Shown here piece by piece: positions 1 through 4,843 of a DNA stretch of 6,312 bases. The stretch lies in NCBI GenBank assembly GCA_018058445.1, contig JAGOZY010000072.1, positions 1-6,312 on the forward strand, given 5' to 3'. Position 1 is the first letter of the stretch. Each line of letters opens with the position of its first letter. The DNA comes from Negativicutes bacterium. GTDB taxonomy: Bacteria; Bacillota; Negativicutes; JAGOZY01. Under the pieces are notes generated by a model. It made no database searches. It saw only the letters and a program-made list of their open reading frames with translations, and was not told the DNA's origin. A program made the position numbers and the translations under genes.

Positions 1-95
1 GCCATAAATTCACCTTTGTTTATCGTTAATGATACATCAGAGATTACTTTTCCGTCTCCATGATAACGATGGCTTACTTTTTGAAACTGAATCAT
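1..95 (-). CDS. ABC transporter ATP-binding protein, N-terminal fragment (gene runs off the left edge)
   Basis: Only the first 31 codons are in the window. The reading starts MIQFQKVSHRYHGDGKVISD and goes on VSLTINKGEF. This fits the opening beta-strands of an ABC ATPase: the 'F-x-x-V-S-x-x-Y' A-loop with the adenine-stacking Tyr11, then 'V-S-L-x-I-x-x-G-E-F' just before the Walker A loop, which lies outside the window. In this family the protein hydrolyses ATP on the inner face of the membrane to drive a transporter. The start ATG (93-95) has AAGGAG at 103-108, seven bases upstream, so the start is secure. A sigma-A promoter with a palindromic operator lies just upstream, so the gene is probably first in its transcript and repressor-controlled. 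The substrate cannot be told; drug or peptide efflux (MacB/LolD-like) is possible because TetR-type operators often control such pumps. Confidence 0.75.
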   Translation of the reverse strand, partial: MIQFQKVSHRYHGDGKVISDVSLTINKGEFM

Positions 96-130
96 AAACT
101 CACTCCTTATGTCGTCAAATGGTGACTAAT

Positions 131-170
131 CAAACAAACAACTTATATTTATTATAAGGTTGTTTGTTTG
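131..170. promoter_or_regulatory. 40-bp inverted repeat, probable TetR-type repressor operator
   Basis: Left arm CAAACAAACAACTTATA (131-147) pairs with right arm TATAAGGTTGTTTGTTTG (153-170). The complementarity is 17 bp, with one unpaired G at 159 and a 5-base centre. The repeat covers the -10 box, the spacer and the likely start site of the minus-strand promoter, which is where a repressor would block RNA polymerase. Long operators with GTTTGTTTG-type half-sites over the promoter of an efflux gene are typical of TetR-family control; assigning that family is inference. There is no U-tract after the repeat in either direction, so it is not a terminator. Confidence 0.65.
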
Positions 171-179
171 AAATAGCAA
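151..179 (-). promoter_or_regulatory. sigma-A promoter of the ABC transporter gene
   Basis: On the minus strand a -35 box TTGCTA (plus coordinates 174-179) and a perfect -10 box TATAAT (151-156) are separated by exactly 17 bases. The start site would fall near position 144, giving a leader of about 50 bases before the ATG at 95. The -10 box and most of the spacer lie inside the inverted repeat at 131-170. Confidence 0.8.
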
Positions 180-333
180 GAATTTTATTGAGAAAATAAC
201 TAAAATAAAAAATAACAAAATATAAAGTATGTATTTTTGTGATTTTGATTTAAAAATTCAATTATATCGCATATTAATTATGAGAGCTAAAAGAAAAAGG
301 AAAACCGTTTTGGGAATTAGAGGAGGAGTATCT
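180..333. other. AT-rich intergenic region between the divergent ABC and CPBP genes
   Basis: This very AT-rich stretch holds no credible reading frame. It should carry the promoter for the plus-strand CPBP gene. The best match is TTGTGA (237-242), 17 bases, AATTAT (260-265), four of six bases in each box, which is weak in such AT-rich DNA. The only strong signal is AGGAGG at 321-326, a consensus Shine-Dalgarno sequence about 90 bases before the CPBP start. Confidence 0.4.
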
Positions 334-392
334 TTGCTAAATGGTGAATTGAAATGATAGAAGAGATTGAGATTTGGGAAAGAGCGGTATGA
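321..392 (+). other. Possible leader mini-ORF cascade upstream of the CPBP gene
   Basis: A perfect AGGAGG (321-326) sits seven bases before TTG at 334, which opens a 7-codon frame (MLNGELK, 334-357). Its TGA overlaps an ATG in the motif ATGA (354-357), opening a 12-codon frame (MIEEIEIWERAV, 354-392). That frame's TGA again overlaps an ATG as ATGA (389-392), and this ATG is in frame with the CPBP protein. The chain would allow coupled translation into the downstream gene. The overlaps and the Shine-Dalgarno sequence are plain in the sequence; whether the peptides are made is unknown, and ATGA overlaps arise by chance in AT-rich DNA. Confidence 0.3.
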
Positions 393-412
393 CTCAAATT
401 TTTGGAGGAAAC

Positions 413-1363
413 ATGGCGGAAAAGAAGGGCTTTTATCAAAAAGGAATAGAATTATATCGAGCTCAGTATTGGCCTGAGGCTCTTAGCTATTTTGACGATG
501 CGATGGCAAAAAAACCAAGTGCAGTAGAGCCTTCTTTTTTACTTGCTTGTGTCCTCGTCCATTTAAATCGGCAGGAAGAAGCAATTTGCATACTGGACGA
601 CTTGGCTTGTCGCTTTCCTAAACTAAGAGAATCTCTATTTGATCCTTGGCTTGATGTGGCCCAAAGTACATTTGTCGACGAAGATTGGCTTGATTATTTA
701 GATAGGGAAAGTTTACGAACGATTGAAGGTCTTAAAAGTAAATATCGGACCGGGTTATGGACGGTTGTCGGGATCGTAATTGCTGGTTATGGACTGGGTT
801 TTTTATGCCAAGTTTATCTTGATGAAACCTTACTTTCGATGATTCCTTTAGTACTTTTTATTTTTGTGGCAATTGGTTTACGTGGATTTCAAGCCTGTTT
901 CCCGATTTCCTGGCGCGAGCGACTTAAACGAGAGAAACAGATGATTGCTCAGCAGCTTACGCTGAAACAATTTGTCGCTCTTACAGGGATAAGTATCCTT
1001 CTCCCTAGTGGAATTGCTCTTATTAGTCGAGATCAGATATTTCCGATAGACCAATATCTAGATTATGGTCTTCCGTGGTTTATTACTTATTTTTTGATTA
1101 TGGCACTTTGGGAAGAAATCGCATTTAGGCAGTATTTGTTTGGCTGGCTTTATCAAACGAAGGGACGGAAGTTTGCTTATATAATAAGTTCCGTAGTTTT
1201 TTCGTTATCTCATTTAGATATAGGGCGAGCAATTTTTCTAGCACTTCTTGGTGCTGCTTTCGCTTGGGTTTATGAAAAGCGTGGAGGATTAGTTCTATCT
1301 ACTTGGTGTCATTTTGTATATAATATTAGTCTAATTCTTGTTCATAGCTGGCTCGCCAAATAA
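413..1363 (+). CDS. CPBP-family (CAAX-like) intramembrane metalloprotease with N-terminal TPR-like region
   Basis: The 316-residue protein has two parts. Residues about 5-72 are soluble, with helical pairs like tetratricopeptide repeats (GIELYRAQYWPEALSYFDDA and a second unit after AVEPSFLLA). From about residue 116 there are roughly seven hydrophobic segments. The protease domain shows all three family motifs: EEIAFR (E234, E235, R239), FSLSH (F263, H267) and HFVYN (H300, N304). These belong to the CPBP/Abi glutamate-type intramembrane proteases related to Rce1, so it is probably active in the cytoplasmic membrane. In bacteria relatives act in prenyl-protein-like processing, bacteriocin immunity or membrane-protein control; the substrate here is unknown. 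The start at 413 is preferred because GGAGG (404-408) precedes it, though the 4-base spacing is short. In-frame starts at 389 (ATG) and 374 (TTG) lack a good site of their own, but 389 could be reached by translational coupling. The gene stands alone and ends in a terminator shared with the convergent WG-repeat gene. Confidence 0.88.
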   Translation: MAEKKGFYQKGIELYRAQYWPEALSYFDDAMAKKPSAVEPSFLLACVLVHLNRQEEAICILDDLACRFPKLRESLFDPWLDVAQSTFVDEDWLDYLDRESLRTIEGLKSKYRTGLWTVVGIVIAGYGLGFLCQVYLDETLLSMIPLVLFIFVAIGLRGFQACFPISWRERLKREKQMIAQQLTLKQFVALTGISILLPSGIALISRDQIFPIDQYLDYGLPWFITYFLIMALWEEIAFRQYLFGWLYQTKGRKFAYIISSVVFSLSHLDIGRAIFLALLGAAFAWVYEKRGGLVLSTWCHFVYNISLILVHSWLAK

Positions 1364-1401
1364 AAAGAACCAGGAATTTAAATTCCTGGTTCTTTTTATT
1401 T
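1358..1401. terminator. Bidirectional rho-independent terminator (44-bp perfect palindrome)
   Basis: The sequence is fully self-complementary about the centre 1379/1380, with GC-richer core arms AGAACCAGGAATTT and AAATTCCTGGTTCT flanked by A5 and T5 tracts. The hairpin ends in a U-run when read in either direction. It lies between the stop of the plus-strand CPBP gene (1363) and the stop of the minus-strand WG gene (1407), so it should terminate both. Confidence 0.92.
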
Positions 1402-1406
1402 AACTA

Positions 1407-2627
1407 TTAGAGTGCGTTTGCTTGTTTGATACCGAATAATGCACCTTGATCATTTGGGATATAAGTTAAAGCTTGTTCAAAAGCAGCAATTGCCGAGGCT
1501 TTGTTACCTGAATGCAAAGCGACTTTTCCATCAAGCATTGAATTTACGTAATGAGGTAATTTCTCACCTTTTTCATTGAGTAGATAGCCATCAACTCGAA
1601 TGATTGGTGCAAGAATATTTTGTGACGAGTCGCCTGTTTCGTAACGACCGCCTGTGTATAGTGTAAGGTCTGGTTCGGTTTTCCAAGTCGGCGAGATAAG
1701 CCAAGAGCCATCTTTTTGGACGATCCCCCAAAGTCCATCGAGTTTAGCCGCTGCGATATTAGGGGTTGTGAACTCTTGGACTTCTTCAAAGCGAGGCTCA
1801 ATCACCCATTTTCCTTGGGTATCCACGTAGCCCCATTTGTCATTCATCTTCACAGAAGCGATGTCTTCGGAAAAGAAGCCAATCTCTTGAAATTTATTTG
1901 GATCATGACGAACTCCATCCGAGTGAACAAATTCGAAATAATCCAGATATTTTTTGTATTTTACTTCAACATGTCCAACCAATGCGGTACCTTTGTAAGA
2001 AGGGGACATCGCTCCGTAACGGGGTGGGAAGACCCAACGGGCTTTCTTGTCGATCAGTCCATAGAGACCATCACCACGCTGTTGAACGACTGCTAGGCCA
2101 TTTTTATAGGAATAAGCAAAGGTAATTTCATTGGGAAAAGCAGCTTTATTGTCTGAGTCGATAAATTTCCAACGATTCATTTTATATTCAACAGCAGCTA
2201 GGCCTTCACTAAAATCACGAGCCTGCTCATATTGAGGGGCAATGACAAAAGAGCCATCAGATACGGATAGGTAGCCATACAGTCCGTTTAGGCGAAAACG
2301 CGCCAATCCCTCACTTGGTGGGAAAACTTCTTCGAAAGGTAGTGGGTCAAATCGTTGCAATCCTTGGTGAGTGACTAGGGTGTAACCTTTTCCAGGCACT
2401 TTAACCCAAGTTGGGGTAAAGTAATCTGCCTGAAAAGGATGAGCTTCGATGTAGCTCGGTGCAATTTCCCAGGTATTTTGAACAGGATTGATAAAACCTA
2501 TACGCTCTCCCTCAGGTAAAATAATAGAAAAAGGAATTGGGCTAAAATGTTCCCCAGCTTCTGTGAGATGAGTGGGACTAAAAGTGAGGACAATCGCACA
2601 AAGGCCACTGAGTAAGTATTTTCGCAT
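1407..2627 (-). CDS. Exported WG-repeat protein with C-terminal TPR-like segment
   Basis: The 406-residue protein starts with a signal peptide: MRK, then a hydrophobic stretch LLSGLCAIVLTF, with probable cleavage after TEA near residue 24. The Cys at 10 is not in a proper lipobox, so secretion by signal peptidase I is more likely than lipidation. The body is built of about six or seven WG (KWG) repeats of some 35 residues. Clear units are LYGYLSVSDGSFVIAPQYE (from 115), LYGLIDKKARWVFPPRY (from 188), KWGYVDTQGKWVIEPRFEE (from 264) and LWGIVQKDGSWLISPTW (from 299); others are degenerate. Residues about 364-401 resemble one TPR unit (ALHSGNKASAIAAFEQAL). WG repeats are beta-rich and probably bind something outside the membrane, but no molecular function is established. 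The chosen ATG has AGAAGG (2635-2640) seven bases upstream; a longer frame reaching 2759 would overlap crcB and lack the signal peptide at its N-terminus. It is last in the operon, 17 bp after crcB, which suggests co-expression with the ion-stress genes. Confidence 0.85.
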   Translation of the reverse strand: MRKYLLSGLCAIVLTFSPTHLTEAGEHFSPIPFSIILPEGERIGFINPVQNTWEIAPSYIEAHPFQADYFTPTWVKVPGKGYTLVTHQGLQRFDPLPFEEVFPPSEGLARFRLNGLYGYLSVSDGSFVIAPQYEQARDFSEGLAAVEYKMNRWKFIDSDNKAAFPNEITFAYSYKNGLAVVQQRGDGLYGLIDKKARWVFPPRYGAMSPSYKGTALVGHVEVKYKKYLDYFEFVHSDGVRHDPNKFQEIGFFSEDIASVKMNDKWGYVDTQGKWVIEPRFEEVQEFTTPNIAAAKLDGLWGIVQKDGSWLISPTWKTEPDLTLYTGGRYETGDSSQNILAPIIRVDGYLLNEKGEKLPHYVNSMLDGKVALHSGNKASAIAAFEQALTYIPNDQGALFGIKQANAL

Positions 2628-2644
2628 TAATGCACCTTCTATTC

Positions 2645-3016
2645 TTAAAATCGATAAGCAAACCAAAGCCCAAGTCCCGTCGCTCCCAAAGAGAGAAGCA
2701 TATTTAAGGCAATGTTGAGAAATCCTTGAGTCCAGTTTCCTTCTAAGAAAAAAGCCCAAGATTCATAACTAAAGGTTGAAAATGTAGTCAAGCCGCCTAA
2801 AATACCAACCGATATAAATAGACGAATTGAAAGGGGAAAAAAGAAACGGTTTATTGCCAAGGGAAGGAAAAGACCGATGATAAAACAACCAATTAGATTG
2901 GCAACAAGAGTGCCCCAAGGAAAAGTTAAGCTCCAACGGGCGGCAATTAAAGAAATTCCATAGCGAAGTGAAGCCCCTAGAGCTCCTCCTAAGGCAACCC
3001 ATAGAAAATTAAACAT
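2645..3016 (-). CDS. crcB: Fluoride channel/exporter CrcB (Fluc)
   Basis: The 123-residue hydrophobic protein has four membrane helices and the usual length of a single-domain Fluc subunit. Family motifs are present in order: GGALGASLRYG (10-20, with R18), FPWGTLVANLIGCF (32-45, with the pore-lining N40) and GILGGLTTFSTFSYE (71-85, with the phenylalanine-box residues F79 and F82). Fluc proteins form dual-topology dimers in the cytoplasmic membrane and let fluoride leave the cell, keeping it below the level that poisons enolase and pyrophosphatase. Only one copy is present, which fits a homodimer rather than the paired genes some Gram-positive bacteria carry. The start ATG follows the DUF190 stop by 5 bp, and its AGGAG (3025-3029) lies inside the end of that gene, so the two are probably translated together. 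No fluoride riboswitch was seen in front of this gene or the operon. Confidence 0.95.
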   Translation of the reverse strand: MFNFLWVALGGALGASLRYGISLIAARWSLTFPWGTLVANLIGCFIIGLFLPLAINRFFFPLSIRLFISVGILGGLTTFSTFSYESWAFFLEGNWTQGFLNIALNMLLSLGATGLGLWFAYRF

Positions 3017-3021
3017 TTAAA

Positions 3022-3363
3022 TTACTCCTCTTGGGGCTCCGGTAAAAGTATATTGAGCGGTTCGCGAGTGATTAAACCATTTTTAAGATTTTTTTCCAGA
3101 AAAGGAAGGATTAAGTTAAGTTTTTCAGGGCTGTCAATCAGCTCGACTTTCATGGGGACATTGTTTGCTGGAACCAAAGCAGATTTTCCTCGGAGCCATT
3201 TCTCACTGCCGAAGCCAAGAACACCTTTTGTGACAGTTCCGCCAGCGATTCCTACGCGTCTTGCTTCAAAAAGAATGGCTTCATATAAAGGGATATCGTT
3301 ATGATAGCTACTATTTTTTAAATAAACCCGTAGTCGTTCCGCTGTTTTTGCTTGTAGGGCCAT
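3022..3363 (-). CDS. DUF190 family PII-like protein
   Basis: The 113-residue soluble protein matches the DUF190 (COG1993) pattern. It has an N-terminal strand ERLRVYLKNS, then PLYEAILFEARRVGIAGGTV (25-44), the signature TKGVLGFGSEK (45-55), a strand PMKVELIDSPEKL (70-82) and a C-terminal region GLITREPLNILL. Family structures show the ferredoxin-like fold of PII (GlnB) proteins, which usually form trimers and sense small molecules, but the ligand of DUF190 is not established. These genes are often next to or fused with crcB, as here, which suggests a role in controlling or sensing fluoride export; that is inference. The loop after GFGSEK reads WLRGKSALVPANN, and the His-containing stretch I recall at this point in many relatives is absent, so this may be a divergent subgroup. 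AAGGAGG (3372-3378) lies eight bases before the ATG. Confidence 0.85.
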   Translation of the reverse strand: MALQAKTAERLRVYLKNSSYHNDIPLYEAILFEARRVGIAGGTVTKGVLGFGSEKWLRGKSALVPANNVPMKVELIDSPEKLNLILPFLEKNLKNGLITREPLNILLPEPQEE

Positions 3364-3387
3364 GATAAATTCCTCCTTACTAATTTA

Positions 3388-4050
3388 TTAGTTCTTCTTA
3401 ACCTGAGTGACATTAGGAATACGCCGAATTTCTTCTAGAAGATCAGGAAGGGAGAAGCGACGACTGCCACTTGCAAAGCTAACTGAAAGTGAAGAGAAAC
3501 CTGGCTCGCTATCTAAAATAGTAATGTCTTGAATTGTAGCTCCCCAACTCGCAAGTAGGCAGCTAACTTCACCGGAAGGAGGCTGCTCATCCAGACTTTC
3601 AATGGTAACAGTAATATCACCTTTGTTTTTTCGGAGAACTAGAGAATCGAAGCGTCCCATAAAGAGTAGCGTAATGCAACCGAAAGCAGTGGCAATGCCA
3701 GCACTAAAAAATTCGCCAGCTCCTGTTGCAAGACCGATTGCAGCGATAAGCCATAGGCTTGCCGCCGTGGTCAAACCGATGACAGTAACGCCTTCTTTTA
3801 AAATCGCCCCTGCCCCCAGAAAACCAATTCCACTGACAACTTGAGCTGCCATTCGGCCGGGATCACCAGTCTTGCCCGGTAGAGAGTCAGCGATCTGAAT
3901 GGAAAGAATCATGACAAGACAAGATCCCAAAGAAACTAAAATATGAGTTCGCAGTCCAGCGACTTTGTGGCGCGATTGTCTTTCGGCACCAACGATTAAA
4001 CCAAACAGACAGGCTAAAGCCAGACGAATCAGCACATCAATAGGGGTCAT
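3388..4050 (-). CDS. MgtC/SapB family membrane protein
   Basis: The 220-residue protein has an N-terminal membrane domain of about 130 residues, then a cytoplasmic tail. MgtC/SapB signatures are clear: FGLIVGAERQ (16-25), AGLRTH (31-36), DPGRMAAQVVSGIGFLGAG (63-81) and GLTTAASLW (92-100). The tail (about 145-220, ITVTIESLD through LLEEIRRIPNVTQV) looks like the ACT-type regulatory domain of longer MgtC homologues. In pathogens MgtC helps growth at low magnesium and acid pH and inhibits the F1Fo ATP synthase. Many environmental homologues such as this have no tested role, so the symbol mgtC is not assigned. It is first in the operon, 24 bp before the DUF190 gene. Its ATG has AAGGAG (4059-4064) eight bases upstream. 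The pairing with a fluoride exporter hints at shared magnesium or acid stress, since fluoride complexes magnesium and enters cells as HF. Confidence 0.9.
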   Translation of the reverse strand: MTPIDVLIRLALACLFGLIVGAERQSRHKVAGLRTHILVSLGSCLVMILSIQIADSLPGKTGDPGRMAAQVVSGIGFLGAGAILKEGVTVIGLTTAASLWLIAAIGLATGAGEFFSAGIATAFGCITLLFMGRFDSLVLRKNKGDITVTIESLDEQPPSGEVSCLLASWGATIQDITILDSEPGFSSLSVSFASGSRRFSLPDLLEEIRRIPNVTQVKKN

Positions 4051-4137
4051 AGGAATATCTCCTTCCGTGGAATGTATGATTGCTTATGAGTAAAGAATTC
4101 GTCTGTAAAGAGAAAATACCTGCTCTTTCGTAGTGAA

Positions 4138-4167
4138 ATCATAGTGAAGGGTTGGAAAAGTAGACAA
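4138..4167 (-). promoter_or_regulatory. Predicted sigma-A promoter of the mgtC-DUF190-crcB-WG operon
   Basis: On the minus strand a -35 box TTGTCT (plus 4162-4167) and a -10 box TATGAT (4138-4143) are 18 bases apart. The start would be near 4131, giving a leader of about 80 bases. That leader contains a small inverted repeat AAAGAG/CTCTTT (4107-4112 with 4123-4128) but no recognisable riboswitch. A weaker alternative closer to the gene is TTTACA, 17 bases, TAAGCA on the same strand. Confidence 0.5.
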
Positions 4168-4189
4168 TTTGCTTGATTCGTATCATACT
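4161..4189 (+). promoter_or_regulatory. Predicted sigma-A promoter of the FMN reductase gene
   Basis: A -35 box TAGACA (4161-4166, five of six consensus bases) and a -10 box CATACT (4184-4189, four of six) have the ideal 17-base spacing. Transcription would start near 4196, about 44 bases before the GTG start codon. The -35 box overlaps that of the divergent operon promoter by five bases. Confidence 0.5.
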
Positions 4190-4207
4190 AAAAACAGTGA
4201 ATGGTTA

Positions 4208-4225
4208 ATTACTTATTTAAGTAAT
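4208..4225 (+). promoter_or_regulatory. 18-nt palindrome ATTACTTA-TT-TAAGTAAT, possible HxlR/DUF24-type operator
   Basis: Two perfect 8-base arms flank a 2-base centre. The site lies just after the predicted transcription start and touches the Shine-Dalgarno sequence AGGAGG at 4226-4231. The TACT...AGTA / TTAC...GTAA layout resembles sites reported for MarR/DUF24 (HxlR) regulators that control flavin reductases and nitroreductases in Bacilli. The structure is seen directly; the regulator is inferred. As RNA it could also form a weak AT-only hairpin next to the ribosome binding site. Confidence 0.5.
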
Positions 4226-4239
4226 AGGAGGGATCTTTT

Positions 4240-4791
4240 GTGGAGAAAATTAAACTCATCGGGCTTTCCGGAAGCTTACGAAAAGAATCATATAATACAT
4301 CCTTGTTGAAGGAAGCGCAAAAAGTACTTCCAGCAGAAGTAGAGATGGAAATTTTTGATATTGGTACACTTCCACTTTATAACCAAGATATGGAAGCAAA
4401 TTTACCAGAGACGGTCAAGGGTTTTAAAGAAAAGATACGTCAAGCAAATGGCCTGTTGATTGCTTGTCCTGAATATAACTATGGATATTCCGGTGTGCTA
4501 AAAAATGCCATTGATTGGGCTTCCAGACCAGATGGCGATCTAGCTCCACCGCTTCTTCGTAAGCCTGCGGGTATTATGGGAGCGAGCATTAGTTTTTTGG
4601 GCACTGCTCGTGCTCAGTATCCGTTAAGACAAGTACTTGGTGCATTGAATATGCCTTTAGTCATGAAGCCGGAAATTTTTGTGACAGAAGCAATGAATAA
4701 GTTTACTGCTGAAGGGCAATTAACAGATCCGATGGCTCTTAAAATGATTGAGCAAATGAATGTGGCTCTTCTAAAATTAATTAATAAATAG
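4240..4791 (+). CDS. NADPH-dependent FMN reductase (ChrR/YieF-like flavoprotein)
   Basis: The 183-residue protein has the flavodoxin-like fold of the NADPH-dependent FMN reductase family. The N-terminal strand IKLIGLSGSL leads into the FMN-phosphate loop GSLRKESYN (11-19). The second flavin-binding signature PEYNYGYSGVLKNAIDW (77-93) is fully kept, and GIMGASISFLGTARAQ (111-126) is the third conserved region. Such cytoplasmic enzymes use NAD(P)H and bound FMN to reduce quinones, chromate, azo dyes or free flavin; the physiological acceptor is often unknown. Length is typical. It starts with GTG, supported by AGGAGG (4226-4231) eight bases upstream and by the conserved N-terminus (MEKIKLIGLSG). 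It is a single-gene transcript, with its own promoter and a possible operator in front and a hairpin terminator behind. Quinone or electrophile detoxification is the most likely role, by inference. Confidence 0.9.
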   Translation: MEKIKLIGLSGSLRKESYNTSLLKEAQKVLPAEVEMEIFDIGTLPLYNQDMEANLPETVKGFKEKIRQANGLLIACPEYNYGYSGVLKNAIDWASRPDGDLAPPLLRKPAGIMGASISFLGTARAQYPLRQVLGALNMPLVMKPEIFVTEAMNKFTAEGQLTDPMALKMIEQMNVALLKLINK

Positions 4792-4800
4792 AGAAAGAAT

Positions 4801-4831
4801 AAAAGCCCTACTGCGCGCAGTAGGGCTTTTT
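4801..4831. terminator. Bidirectional rho-independent terminator between FMN reductase and ald
   Basis: The 30 bases at 4801-4830 are a perfect palindrome, with arms AAAAGCCCTACTGCG and CGCAGTAGGGCTTTT meeting at 4815/4816. The GC-rich stem is followed by U-runs in both directions (TTTTT on plus, and TTTT then ATTC on minus). It lies 9 bases after the reductase stop and 13 before the ald stop, so it can serve both convergent genes. Confidence 0.92.
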
Positions 4832-4843
4832 CTTTAGAAGAAA

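Noticed and set aside
237..265. Promoter TTGTGA-17-AATTAT for the CPBP gene
   Set aside because: Each box matches only four of six consensus bases, as expected by chance in such AT-rich DNA; it is mentioned only in the intergenic entry.
374..412. TTG start at 374 for the CPBP protease
   Set aside because: There is no SD sequence before it, while GGAGG directly precedes the ATG at 413. The ATG at 389 stays possible through coupling.
1716..2125. Open frames on the plus strand opposite the WG gene
   Set aside because: They lie wholly antisense to a well-supported gene, resemble no family and have no convincing ribosome binding site.
2595..2627. Lipoprotein signal in the WG-repeat protein (Cys10)
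   Set aside because: The residues before the Cys are S-G-L rather than a proper lipobox with G/A/S at -1, and the hydrophobic core continues past it.
2628..2759. Longer start for the WG-repeat gene at 2759
   Set aside because: It would overlap crcB by about 115 bp, add a sequence unlike the family, and bury the signal peptide. The ATG at 2627 has a good SD sequence.
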